Shown here in pieces: positions 45,798 through 58,585 of a stretch of 64,000 nucleotides of DNA. This stretch comes from Pachypanchax playfairii. Taxonomy: Eukaryota; Chordata; Actinopteri; Cyprinodontiformes; Aplocheilidae. The stretch is taken from NCBI GenBank assembly GCA_006937955.1, contig SSNP01000037.1, forward strand, positions 3,110,152 to 3,174,151, read 5' to 3'. Numbering within the stretch: the stretch's first letter is position 1; each line of letters starts with the position of its first letter. Both the position numbers and the translations under genes were made by a program. The notes below the pieces were generated by a model that was not told the DNA's origin, did no database searches, and saw only the letters and a list, made by a program, of their open reading frames with translations.

Positions 45798-48700
45798 ATG
45801 GTTTTCTACCAGCTGATCTGTGTGGTGACTCTGCTGACTCTCCTGACCAAAGGTAAGAATCTCTGCTCACCTGGATCAGGTGAACAGAAACATTATGAAT
45901 CAACTTACTGATTCATCAATAAGAATATTTATCATTAGAAACACAAACTGAACTCATGACTGTGGTTTCGTATACATGAAGCCACGCCTCCTTCTGTTCC
46001 TTCAGAACAAACAGCAGAACTAGAAACGTATATTCTGAGAACAGAAGAGTTGGTGACGTGTTGTTGGAGGAATTTGACCGTCTTTCTGCTGGACGCTTAA
46101 AATCTGTTCCGTTCATATTTGAGGAGACGAACTGAACGTTTGAACTTCAAACAGCTCTGAGTATCTGAGTACAGGAAGTAATCAGAGTATAATTTCTGTA
46201 ATAAAGATCATGATGCTGCAGCCATTTTGTTTGTTTGTTTTGATTGTCAGTGTGTTAAACACGGCAGCTGAGTGTTCATGATGGGATGTGATGCTTAACG
46301 GATCTCAACATGAGTTCAGTCAAACATGGTGTGTTACACTGTATCATCTTTACTGAGTGTACGGGACATAAGAAGGTCAGTGTCAGTCAGCTGCTGATCA
46401 GACGTATTGATTAACTGATCAGCATACAGGTGTGTGTTAACAACACACAGGAGGAAACACAAGGTCAAAGGTCATTTCCAAACTACACGAAGTCCATCGT
46501 TCTACAGAGAGACAGATTGTTTACAAGAGGACAGCTGTGAATCAATGTCAGAGGTCAGACTGTGAAACAACCTGAGAGCTCCATCTGAGACTCTACAGCC
46601 TCATTTAGGAGGTTAAAGGTCAAAGGTCACTACAGGATAGTTAGAAAAAGACTGATATTATGTTACAGTAAAAAATAAAATGTCTGCTCAGGTTGTAAAG
46701 TTTCACCTGAACGAATCACCAGACTTCTGGAATGATGGCGTGTTTACCCATAATGCACTGCTGCATGCAGATCATCACTAACATGACCTACCAGCTGACG
46801 TCTGTGTACCAAAATGTTCTAGAGTCACAGAGTCTGAAGGTTGGACCAAACTGGGACATGAACCAGAACCATGATCCAAATATTTATCACTCATATCTTT
46901 TTTATTTGATATAAAACTCATTAAAATGATAAAGATACTGTGACGTGTTTTTCCTTTTGGGTTTTACCAACTTAGAGAAGTTATTTTGATCTTTTTATCT
47001 GGTCTGTACTTTGTTGAGCTTCTCAGTTCAGTTCTGCATTATAAAATCTGTCAACAGTTAAATGAACTGAGGACACAATGTCAAGCTGTAATGTGTGTAA
47101 AAGGTCATTAAGATGAGACTGTGGAACCGGTCTGATGGGGCGGCTGCGTGTACCTGCTGGTCCTGTTTTCTAACCAGCATGACTCAAGCTTCTCTTTAAA
47201 CTCCAAACACTTCAGCTTTCATTTATAGATAAAAAGTCAGTTTGTAAAACAACATGAACTTCAGTTTGAGCTCTTTACTTTCATTCAACCAGAAAATATT
47301 CCTCTTATATTCTTTCTTTATGAGTCACTGTCCTGTTGAATTCCTGCTTGAACAGGTGAGTGAGAATCACAATGATTTGTTGAGTCATCTCTGACCTCAG
47401 ATCAGATGAAGATGCTGGTTGGTCACTTTGGTTCATATGATGACTTAATAAATGAATTCCAAAGGCAGCTGCTCATCATGTTCAATAATAGTCCTGATGT
47501 AATCTACCAAAGTTCAGTTCTGACACACAGTTAAATATTTTCCTTTAAAAATCCAGAATAAAAAGTCAAAGATTATTGGAAATGAAACACATTTTTGTTG
47601 CTCCTCCACAAAGGAAAGTTTTGTATCTGGAGGCAGTGATGAATAAATCAACTGATAAAATGATCATTTGGTCATAATAATAATGAAACAAGCATCTTCT
47701 GAAGGGTGGGCGGGGCTCAGCCTGAGGGATAAGAGGAGGGGCTCCGTCATCTGGAAGGAGTGTAAACTAGAGCCGCTGCTCCTCCACGTCAACAAGAGTC
47801 AGCTGAGGTGGTTTGAGCATCTGGTTAAAACGCCTCCCTATGAAACGTCCCACAACTGGGTAGAACCAGAACTCATGGGAGGGATTATATAACCTCTCTG
47901 GGCTGGGTGGACGGACGGACGGATGGACGGACGGGCGATAATGTTTATTGTTTTCTAAAAATGTTTGTCACTTTTGGTAGCAATTTAATTTTCACATAGT
48001 ATCTTAAAGGGATTTATAACACATGCTTCAGGTGCTGAAAGAATGTGAGAGAGAATTTATGAAGTCACACTTAAACTCTAACATGAAAGGCAGCAGCATA
48101 CCTGCTCGTTCCTGCTCGGTCCAGCAGTCGATGGATGAGAGGCGGAGTTACCTCTGGACAGGTCGCTGGTCCTTCAAGGAATCCAAGAACCTCCAGTTTA
48201 TATTTCAAGTTTCTCTCAGTTTTCTAAATCTAAAGCAAAAATATTTAGTTTGAAATGAGTCAGAACAGATCTGCAAACAGACGGGAAACATATTAATGGT
48301 TCATGTTTAGTACAATGTGTGGCAGTAATTACAAAAAAATATGTTTCAAACTGAAATATCTAATTAAAACATTAAAGACATTTTCCGTTTTCTAAAAAAG
48401 TTAATTTTATTAATGAAATAATAACTTCAACTACAAAAAGTGAGAGTTGTTTTAAAGACCTTTAATGCAGATAGTGAACTGAAAGATAAACACGTCGTGG
48501 TTCATGACAGTTTGTGTTTCTTGTTTTTCAGAGTCAGAGTCTCAGTTATCAGGTAAGAATCATCACATATTTATGTTTGTTATGTTTATAATGTTAAAAC
48601 CAGCAAAAGCTGGTTAAAGATAATGGAATAAAATGTATTTTATTGGAGTTTCTTCTGCTCTGGAGGTTGTGGGAGTCTCTAACACCCATCTCTCCTCAGA

Positions 48701-51700
48701 ATGTGGTCTAGCAACACTCAACACCAGGATTGTTGGAGGACAGACAGCTGCTACAGGCAGCTGGCCCTGGCAGGTCAGTCTGCAGACCTCGGCTCATTTC
48801 TGTGGAGGATCTCTGATTAACAGTCAGTGGGTGCTGACGGCTGCTCACTGCGTCACGAGGTGAGAAATCAATCATCTACAGGTGGTTCACTGATCAGTCA
48901 GTTCTTCTATCTGACCATTCTCTGAAGAATGTTTGAAATTTTTAAGTCACCAAACTCTGATCTTGAACAAAAAGACTGCTAACCAGCAAGAACTGCCATG
49001 TTTTATAGTTAAAGCAAAAGTCTATGTGTGAGAGATGTGGGGCTGAAAGTCCCTCGTGCAAAATAAAAGTTTTTTTTTAAAGAATCAGATACAAGATTTT
49101 AACTAGATTTAAAAAATGATTATTTAAACATTCAACAGCAAGATAAGAACTCTGTGTATCAATAGGATTAAACATCTGGAGATAATTTTTTAAGTCAAGA
49201 AAATGTTCCAAACTTGTTCATGGAGGGTGACATTAAACTTGTTCTGGAACCAGCCACTAGGGGCACCAGAAGAGACCCAGTGTGGTGTTATATGACAGCT
49301 AATGGCTCTTTAGAATCATCTTCTTGGAGTAAAATGACAATATTATATTTATTATCTGTAACTCCAAACAATAAATATTTTTTTTTCTGTCTTTCTAATA
49401 GTTTCAATGGAAACCCAGCTGGTCTGACGGTCCATCTGGGTCTTCAGAGTCTGCAGGGTTCTAATCCCAATGCGGTGACACAGACAGTAACTCAGATCAT
49501 TGTTCATCCAAACTACAACTCTGGAACCAGCAACAATGACATCGCCCTCCTGAAGCTCTCCTCACCTGTAACTTTCAACGACTACATCAGACCCGTCTGC
49601 CTGGCGGCCTCAGGCAGCACCTTCTACAGTGGCGTGAACAGCTGGGTCACTGGATGGGGAACCATTGGATATGGAGGTGGGTTTAAAGTACCTGATCCAG
49701 GTTTCCAGAGGATTACAGAGAGAATGATATTTCATAGCGCAGATCATTTTCTGAAACAGATGTTGATGGTAAAAAGAACAATGTTCATGACATTCTAACT
49801 TTTAAAGTTTCAGCTTGTTGTCCAGCAGAATAAAAGCTTTAATGGACTGAACCTTTGTGTCTCCGTAGTGTCTCTTCCTTCACCTCAGAACCTGATGGAG
49901 GTGGAAGTGCCGGTTGTAGGAAACCGACAGTGTAAGTGTAGCTACGGAGTGAACGCCATCAATGACAACATGATATGTGCCGGGTTATCTGCTGGAGGGA
50001 AGGACTCCTGTCAGGTGATCATCTTTATCTGTTTCCATCAGAATTTTACTTCCTGTAAAAATGTTTCCTCACACATTTTAAACAACATGTTTCTGGTCTT
50101 TAAGGGAGATTCAGGAGGTCCGATGGTGATCAAGCAGAACGGTCGCTGGATTCAGGCAGGAATCGTCAGTTTTGGAAATGAATGTGCTCTGCCAAATTTC
50201 CCAGGAGTCTATGCCAGAGTGTCCCAGTACCAGAGTTGGATCAACAGCCAGATTACCACCAACCAGCCGGGCTTCATGTCCTTCACGTCCACCGGGACAG
50301 ACAGTGACCTCAGTGTCTCGTGTGTTGGCCTCCCGCCCGTAACAACACCCGTTCCACGTAATTCAACGACCACACATTCACTGACACCCCTCTTCAAATC
50401 CCCTCACATTAACATGAGTCTCTACAGAAATGTAAATAAACTAGAAAAAGTGCATTTCCTGTGGAAAGTGCACAGTTTGAATGCTGCATGCTGAAAACAT
50501 CCTGCTGAGTGGCTCCGCCTGCTGAATTTGTGTGCTAGATGTCCAATTACAAAGTGTGAGCTTGCCATTTTTGGGGAGCCGCATTGCCATGGTAACCCAA
50601 ATTTCACATACATATAATAATACACTTCTAGTAGCCAATAAAATTCATTAGATGTGTCACATGTCATCACGGATCTTATTGTCTGTCCTGTGAGCGCAAC
50701 GGGCCTGGCTGACGGCGAAGGGTGTTGCCCATCAAACCGATGAATTTGATGCATCGCACATGCCCAAAGGGTCCACGGCATCTGCTGTGAGCTTGCCGGG
50801 TTGGTCTGATGGTGAATGACATTGCCATGGCGATATGGTGGCACATATTAAAACGTTGCTTCAAGAAGTTATAGACCAATGTCCAGAGACCAGAAAAAAG
50901 TAGGAATGACATCTGTAGGTCAAAGTGTGTTCACACAGTAAGCTCTAAAAAAACGTCAAGGGGCCGTGGGTGTTTTTAAGCCTTCTGTTACCGTGGTAAC
51001 CCGAACTGCCACAGAACCATGATAGTGCATCTCTGGCGATTAACCCAGTTGATTTGATGTGTCACATGACACATCAAAGGTCTTACTGTCTGTCCTGTAA
51101 GCATCCCATTGCAAATGGTGTTGCCACAGTCACAAAGTTAACGTATGTGATCGATCCATGTCTTGTTTCAAAGATGAATCAAGTTTCTAAGTGAAAGTTT
51201 GCAGAAGTAGTAAAAGAAATTTTAAGTATTGGAAACAAACGTAATGCATTTCAATGGGAAAAATGGTGGAAAAACGTGAATACTTTCAAAAGTACAACAT
51301 ACAGTATATCAATACCAAAAGTCATTACCAACATGTCCTGAACAAGACACACGTTTTGATGTATGACATGTCCAAATAGTCCAAATATCCTAGGGAGGGA
51401 AGTGGTCCAAAAAATGTACGGATATAGAATAGAGAACATATAACATAGATAAACAGGATCTCTAGTTAATGCTGTTAGTAGCATTCACACTACTAGCCAA
51501 ACATATTTCATAAAGCATGCATTGTCTCTTATATCTTTCCAGCTGTGTACTGTGGACAAGCTCCACTGAATTCAGGTGTTTTGGGTGGAAGTTCAACAGC
51601 GACAGCTGGTTTGTGGCCGTGGATGGCGAGTGTGCAGAAGAGTGGAACTCACGTGTGCGGTGGGACGCTGGTGGCCCAGGACTATGTCCTGAGTGATGCT

Positions 51701-54700
51701 TCCTGCTTCTCAGGGTGAGTTACAGAGTGACTTGTTTACATGAACATCCAAGGGAATTTGGTTGTGTGGCCTCAAGGCCGAACTAAATAAGATAAGAGAG
51801 ATTAGAGCAGCCTGCACAATTTCAGACAACCATGAGTCTCTCTGGTGCCTTGATGGCAAAACCAAACCATCGAATCAGACCGAGTCACTTTAATCAAGCC
51901 AACCAATCTTTTATTTTGCTGAGTCAAATTTAAAACTTCTCCAAGTTGGCACCAATCATTCCAGTCAGTTCCAAATCCACACCCAGTCTGCAGGTTCTGT
52001 TCCAGAATCACATCCAGTTTGCGGTGGACTTCACAGAAACTTTTAGTCTGATGTTGCGTTCACACCGGCCCAACCATCAACATCGGAAATGTCAAGTTTA
52101 CATGTAAAGTCTATGGTAGAGTCCATCAGAGTCTCTGCGGCACTTTGTGAGCGTTAGCAGCGTCAACTTTCTAAGCTTTTCAAGCTTGAAATGCGAGCAA
52201 TGCAGAAGTTCAGCTAGCTGAACGTTTGACGCGCTTGACGCTCTTGAAGCAGCATGTCAACCAATCAGAGCATCTCATCATAGTGACATCACTGCACATA
52301 ACCTGAATGAAGCAGGAAGTCGTCAAACAGGGCGCAGGACAGACGGAAGTAGCGCTGGAAGTGAACCTCATCCATATATAGCTCCTGGAACAAATGGTTT
52401 AACTCACCTCAGAACGCATCTGAAGAATATGGGGGTATCCACAAATGGCGCAGATGCACCCGACGTCAACGTTGTCTAGATTTATGGAGTAAATAAAGCC
52501 AAGCCACTCTCTCAATATGATCCACCATAGCTAAGAACATCCGATAAAAAAGGAAGCCCCGCCTACGCGCTCTTTTTAACGGTCAGGCGTTACAAGCTTC
52601 AAACTTGAAGTGTTGTGAACGTTGCTTGACGTTTACAAAGCGGCCGGTGTGAACGCACCATGACTGCTGCCAGACACTTTCTGGTTACAGCTTATAAACC
52701 TGCTACTCCCAACCCTTATTCCAGAACTGAAGAAGCCTTTTGGATGAAAGGTGAAACATTTTCAAGAAAAACTCAACAGTCCAGCTGTTTTTACTAACCT
52801 TTTACAAGACAACCATCTTGTAGTTTGAGGATTTGTCGATATGCCAGGTAACCACCAGTAATATCAGTAATCAAATTATGTATATATTTTCCACATCCTC
52901 TATCGACAACATGAAGAGCCAAACCATTTTCCGCTCACCACACGAGTCCATGATGTACCCCGAATTGGGGCATGAGGGCTCTCCCCTCACAAGCATTAGG
53001 GTTGTGCTGAGTGACCCGGTTACCAGATCTAAATTTGGAGAGGAACTCTGAGACAGTGGATGGGGGTAAAAAAGAAGAGAGGCCAAAGGGTGACATGGAC
53101 CAGAACGGAACACTGTCAGACTTCAGTGTGACGTTTAAAGATCTTTCTGTCCTAACTGAGTCCGNGTGTGTGGTGGGACGCTGGTGTCTGAAGATTCTGT
53201 GCTGAGCAACTCCAACTGCTTCTTAAGGTGAGTTTCAGTTGGGACTGATTATGGGGTGCCGTTAGTAAAGCAGCAAGATATTTAAACATCTATTCAACTT
53301 TAATTCACTTCATCTTCTTTCCTTCAGCTCCACTAATGCATCTGACTGGACGGTGGTGTTGGGTCGTCTGAAGCAGAACGGTTCAAATCCATATGAAGTT
53401 TCTCTAAATGTGTCAAATATCACTCTGAGTAACCAGACAGGGTTCAACATCGCTTTGCTGCACCTGTCAACCCGACCCCCCCTGAACAACTTCATCCAGC
53501 CCATCTGTCTGGACAACGGAGGAACCATCCCAGTGGGATCAACATGCTGGGCTGCTGGATGGAGTTCTGGACGAGGAGGAGGTCGGTCCAAAACACAGAG
53601 ACTGAGTCAAGAAGGCTCAACGTCTCAGAATTAAATAAAATACATCAGGGAGGCTGTCTTCATCTGAAATAACAGTTTTTATCATCATCTTTAGCTGAGG
53701 AAGTTCTGCAGGAGTTCCAGACCTCGGTGTTAAACTGTGTGAATGCAACGACAAGTGACAGTATTTGTACAGGACAGTTCACACTGGAGCAGGTGAGTGA
53801 TGATGTCATCATAACTAATGTGCTGATGTCTCTGTTTTGTATCAGAAAATTAAGTTGTCTAGTTTTAAAACTGTGACTTGATATTTAGAGTGTGAAGTTA
53901 TGATCAGTGATCTTACCTGTAGTAGAAAAACTCCACCTGGTAGTTTATATGTAAAGAAATAAAGAGATGCTCAGAGCTGCATACAGATACACAGATAGAT
54001 GTCCTCCAACATTTAAACTGATTTTTAACAGTTTAAAAGCCTCTGAACTGAAAATGATCAAATTTGTGGGTTATAACTGAAGCTGTCTCCACAGGGAGCT
54101 CAAAGTTACATGTAACTGGTCGTATGAAGGAGCAGAGAAAGAAAGTAATTAAAAAGACATAAAAAAGAAATATAATAAAAGCTAACAGAGATTGTGTTTC
54201 ATTGTATTAAAGACAAAACAATACAAACACTTTCACAAGAAACTGTTTATAAATGTTTTATCAGCTGAGTAACATTCATGTTATTACAGAGCAGCGGTCT
54301 GTGGAGATGGGATTTTTGGTTCTTTGAGTTGAGTTGGACCTTTTGAATCTGATCCTCTGAAAGAACCCTTCGAAACACGGGTTCGGGTTTATTCTATTAT
54401 TACTTTTAAGAGTTGAATCTCACCTCAACTAATGAAACATGTCTCTCTCAGACCGCTGCTGCATACCAGGTGATGTCATGTGACAGTTGCATTTCAAACA
54501 TCAGTGTGTTAAAGGGTTTGGGTGTGTTTGTTCAGGGTGATTCTGGAGGTCCGCTCATGTGTCAGCTGGATGGATCCTGGTTCCAGTCAGCTGTGTTACC
54601 AGTTGTGAACAACTCCACCAGGAGAAAGAGAGACACAGAGATGGTCTTTGAAAAACTGAACAACTTTCGAAACTTCCTGTTAAACACTTTGGGGATGTTT

Positions 54701-54835
54701 TTGTCTCCAGCAACAAACACCAACAGCACTAATGGTACCACCTCCCCCTCTAACGGGGGTTCTAACACTCACTGCCCCTTCTTCCTCTGCCTCCATCTCC
54801 TCATCCTCGCTGTCTCACTGCTGCTCTTCTCATAG
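45798..54835 (+). CDS. Polyserase-like S1 protease, active domain plus pseudoprotease domain, GPI-type tail
   Basis: Secreted or membrane-anchored trypsin-fold protein next to kat8, like mammalian PRSS8/PRSS36. Exons 45798-45852, 48532-48552, 48700-48859, 49402-49676, 49869-50014, 50105-50357, 51543-51714, 53328-53581, 53695-53792 and 54536-54835 join in frame to 577 aa. A signal peptide covers about residues 1-18. Domain 1 is activated at R35/I36 (TR|IVGG) and has H75, D125, S222 and the D216 specificity residue (trypsin-like). Domain 2 (from about residue 316, VLGG) has AAHC replaced by DASC and DIALL replaced by NIALL, but keeps GDSGGP (S481), so it should be inactive. The tail HCPFFLCLHLLILAVSLLLFS after a Ser/Thr/Asn-rich stretch suggests a GPI anchor. 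Human PRSS36 has three domains, PRSS8 one. Confidence 0.85.
47690..47940 (+). mobile_element. LINE 3'-end relic (plus orientation) in protease gene 1 intron 1
   Basis: Sense copy of the family at 1073 and 15605: SLRDKRRGSVIWKECKLEPLLLHVNKSQLRWFEHLVKTPP is partly readable as the RT C-terminus (SLRDK...LRWFEHLV), ending in a GGAC/GGAT tail. It is absent from the equivalent intron of gene 2. Confidence 0.75.
50520..51180. repeat. Interspersed repeat with internal duplication and RFX X-box-like sites
   Basis: Two related sub-blocks share 'atgtgtcacatg' and 'tctgtcctgt[ga]agc' phrases. Each starts near a palindromic CCATGGTAACC or GTTACCGTGGTAAC. It lies in the intron between domains 1 and 2, has no coding potential and looks like a dispersed element, unassigned. 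Confidence 0.45.
52051..52661. mobile_element. 611-bp MITE in protease gene 1
   Basis: Terminal inverted repeats ATGTTGCGTTCACACCGGCC and GGCCGGTGTGAACGCACCAT, a widespread fish terminus type. No transposase. It lies in the intron between exons 51543-51714 and 53328-53581. Confidence 0.8.
53165..53165. other. Ambiguous base N at a truncated exon
   Basis: Second N of the window. Sequence immediately to its right begins mid-exon (see 53166-53227), suggesting a collapsed or poorly joined gap that hides part of an exon. Confidence 0.85.
53166..53227 (+). pseudogene. Orphan 3' half of a second domain-2 exon
   Basis: Encodes VCGGTLVSEDSVLSNSNCFL and ends at a good donor (AG|GTGAGT) in the same phase as exon 51543-51714, which reads VCGGTLVAQDYVLSDASCFS. 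It therefore duplicates the 3' half of that exon, with roughly four-fifths base identity. The catalytic His position is Asn here and Ser there. Its 5' half is missing at the N. It may be an alternative exon, the start of a lost third protease domain, or a relic. Confidence 0.7.
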
Positions 54836-54839
54836 AGGA

Positions 54840-57800
54840 ATCCTGTTCGGTTCCTTCAGATCGACATGTTTTATAACTCTTCAGCTCGTCACTCGAAGCT
54901 TTGAGCTAAAGGCTGAATAAGGTTTTCAGAGCTTAATGATTTTTATCTTTACAGACTAAATGTTGATGCATACAGTCCAGTGCAAAAGTCTTAATCATAT
55001 AACTAGTGTGTTATGAAGTCAGTTTCTGTCTGAAACACATTTATAATTCTAATCAAGCTTCTCTACATCCGGTGATTATTCAGTGTTTGTTGAAAGTAGA
55101 AATACACATAAAGAAGAAAACATGAGTGATCATAGCATTTTAATATTATGAAAAGCAACAAATATATTTATCTGCATTGTTTACATTAATCTATGTAGGA
55201 AATGCAATGAAGTTTTCTGTGTTGACTGTAAAACTTTTGTCAAGTTGTGTTTACTAATAAATGTATGAGGTTTGGTGAAATACAGTGGTCACTGTACCTG
55301 TTTTGGGAAACAAGCAGTAAATGTGTGAAGGTGTACGATCTGCCTGGGAACCTTGTGGAATCCCCCAGAGTTTAGCTTCAGGGAGGAATGCCTGGGTTTC
55401 ACCTGAACCTGCCTCAGAAAACTGACCTCAGGAAGAAGATGGATGAAAGTACAGGTGGGAATCAGGATCATCCATGTCCCACATTTGTAAAACCCTCGTT
55501 CCAACTTGCAAAAACTTGCAAAAACAGTTTTTTTTTGGTTTGCTAAGAACTTTATTTTTTCATGAGTGTTTTTCTAGGACTTCCTATTGTTTTATTTTGA
55601 AGGGTTTCTGTGTTTCCTGTTGCACTGGTGTGTTTATGTTCTGTTTTATTTGTTGCCAGAGTTTTGATTGTGATTGAAAGCTGCATCACGTGCATTTCTT
55701 CATGTGTTTTCCATGATGAAGGCGTACGTATAAAGTGCAAACGGAAGAGTTTCGTATGAGTTTGATTTGAATTCAAACAGTTTCATTGTGATCTGTTCAG
55801 TCTGATGTGACGAGGTGAAATGTTTTAGAGGCAGGAAGCTCGTTAGTCTGTAAAAATCCAGATCTGCATCATTAATTAAGATACAGGATTCAAAGTAAAT
55901 TAAAAAAGTAGCAGCTTATAGTCCGTCTATCTAGAACCTACTTTAAATCAGTACTAAATAACTTTTCTATAGTCGTGTCTCAGACAGCCGTTACTGGAAC
56001 CGGTGTTCAGTAGAAATATGCTACCTGTTGAGATGTGCTACAGATTCCTTCTGCACTTGTGCCGTTCCACAGTCTTTACTTAAACAAACAGATTTATTGT
56101 TTATTTTTTGTTTCTATATTTTTCCATAAATACATTTTACCTATCAAATAAATTCTCCCAGGACAGAAACATATGATGAATATGACGAACCAGAACTCAT
56201 TGAACCTCTCTGGCCCGGGAACATCTGGGGGGCTGGAGAGTGTTACTGGGGTGAAGGAGGTCTGGGTTTCTCTCCTGAACCTGTTGACCCTGCGATCTCA
56301 CTAAGACAAGATGATGATGGATATAAACATAAAATATCATATAAAATTAAAGTGTCTTTATTTTTATTTGTGCAGGTTTCTGTTCTGTTTTACTTGTTCA
56401 TTTGTTCAGATCTGGTTTGTTGCTTCATGCTGGAGTCTCACCTGGTTTTTGATTGACACATCAGTTCTGTATCTTTACATCTTTCAGGTAAAATGTCTGT
56501 GTTCAGCTGTTTTCTGTTTCAGAATGATCTGAATTAAAATCAAAGTTATCAGTATTTTGTCTGCTTAATCTGTTATTTGAGTGTTTTTATTAATCGATGA
56601 GACGATATACATCTAAGAACATACAACTAGTCTATTTTAACTCCATTATGACTGTAAATCTTCAACTTTATTTTACACAAAAAAAATAGAAGTTTTTCTG
56701 TCTCTGATCCGTTCATGAGTTTAACTTGAAGATTTTAGATCATTTAAACTTTCCAGAATCTTCTGAGTATAAAGTTTATTTCTGTCAATGTGACAGTAAA
56801 TTCTGACCTAATGTTGTTTTCAGCATCACACGGCTGGACACGCTTCTCACATGTTTCTATTTTCAGTCTGTCTGTACAGAGTTTAACAGTGATTTATCAG
56901 GACAAGCTGTTCATTTAAAAGATGAGGTCATTTGTTTATTCTGAAGCCGTCCAACCGGTTTGTATCTTTGTTCATCCATCAGCGTTCCTGAATGGACTCT
57001 CACAGTCCCAGTAAGACCTGCCGTGTCACTTCTCAAAAAAGATACAGGACTTTTTGATGTGTCATGATTCATAGAAGAACAATGGTGTGAAAGTTGTTTG
57101 CTTATTTAGGACTTCGGTGTCAAGACCAAAAAAAATCTCTAGAATTACTGAAAATACAGATGATTTTCATTCAGTCAGCTCTTGTCTCTTTCAGCGTGTC
57201 TTCACCCGTAAAGTTCAGATGTGTGTTTCATGCATCACCTTCATCCTTTTGTTTCCCACATGGTCTTGTTGCCACAGCAGATGATTAAACAGGTTTTTAG
57301 AATCCTGCCCCAGATCAGCTTTCAGAAAAAATCCACCTGCTGAAGATCATGAGACACTAAATCAGTTCATCCGAGAACATTCCAGTGACTACATGAGTTT
57401 GTATTCACTCACTGCCCAACACATTATTTCACAACAAACATACAAACAAATTACATCCAGTTTAAAGGAGCCACTCAGCAGGATGATTAAAAAAATCCAT
57501 TAAAATTTGTTGTTGTCAAATTATTTTGTTTCCAGAAGAAGTCAAACTGACCTCATGATGTAAAATGACAATTATTATTTTAGTTTTATGTTTTTGGACC
57601 ATTATTACTGAAATTAGGGTATTTCATTTGAGGAGAGGGAGAATGTAAAATGTGATTTATTATTTTATTGTGTGTTTCCTTATTACTTATATGTGCCCCT
57701 GGTTGATGTTGTTACGCAGGCTGATTTGATTTATCATGAAAAACTCAACAACAGGATGAAACATCCGTCCACTGAGTCCATTGACCTTCTGACTAAAATA

Positions 57801-58460
57801 AAATGAAGGACAATCAGTTGTTTTTATAGAAATTCTCCACTGAGATGAGTTTAACAACATTTTTAGAACGAATGTCTCATCTGAGCATTAAATCAGACAA
57901 ACTATAAAACATTCTGGCCCTTAAAAAGGTTTTAAAGATGAAACCGTCGTCTGGTCTGCAGCACTGTGAGAGGATGGAAACCTTTCTGTAAATTAAAAAC
58001 AGGATCTACAACATCATCTGAGTTGTTTTGAGTATCAACTCACAGACCTTTGATTCAATGTGAAACAATTCAGTCTCAGGTAGAAGGTGAAGTTCCAGAA
58101 AACTTGTTGTGAAACATTTTCAGCGTACAAATCGTGTCATGTGCCCCAACAGGTCGACCCACCTTCTTGTTAAAAGGAGTTTTATTTAGACAAAATGTTT
58201 TTTCAGGGAATTCTAAAAGGTTTTTGGTCCATCGTGTTCAATGAAGTTCATACCTGTGTTGATTTTTTTTAATGAAAACATTTCCAGACATGTTTTAAAT
58301 GTAAATATTAATTTTCCTAAATGCTTTTTAATAAAAGCAGAGACTCTTTATTCTTCATCCAGACCTGGTTCAGCCTGGAACTACAACAACCAGCATCATC
58401 AAAATAAACTCCCTGAAACTCTGTCTCAAAGTACCTGCAGTCTGTGATGTACCTGCTGTG
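54840..58460. other. Spacer between protease genes 1 and 2
   Basis: It contains the gene 1 3' UTR (first AATAAA at about 55255-55260) and two plus-strand LINE 3'-end relics of the family seen at 47690, at about 55330-55465 (CTGGGAACC ... 'gaagaagatggatgaaag') and 56165-56320 (GGCCCGGGAACATCTGGG ... GTGAAGGAGGTCTGGG). The rest is AT-rich with no gene seen. Confidence 0.6.
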
Positions 58461-58468
58461 AGGATGAG

Positions 58469-58585
58469 CAGGTGCGCTGCTGGGCGTGTTGCTGTACAGG
58501 TGACAGGTGTCAGATGGAGGTGTGTTTGAACACAGCAGGAAGTCTATTTAAACTCAACCTGATCTACTGAAGCTGATTTGCAGTG
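58469..58585 (+). promoter_or_regulatory. Duplicated promoter of protease gene 2
   Basis: Matches 45681-45797 almost perfectly, including the TATTTAAA box (58545-58552). Similarity begins near GCAGGTGCGCTGCTGGGCG and runs through exon 1 into the start of intron 1, about 100 bp past exon 1, so the duplicated unit started about 120 bp before the start codon. Confidence 0.75.

Noticed and set aside
48633..48863. Alternative protease start MYFIGVSSALEV... reading straight into the IVGG exon
   Set aside because: It runs through the acceptor of exon 48700-48859. The signal-peptide exon plus the 21-bp exon give a better, phase-consistent N-terminus shared by both gene copies.
53011..53205. 64-codon frame across the N at 53165
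   Set aside because: It mixes unrelated sequence with the orphan half-exon in the wrong frame and contains an undefined residue.
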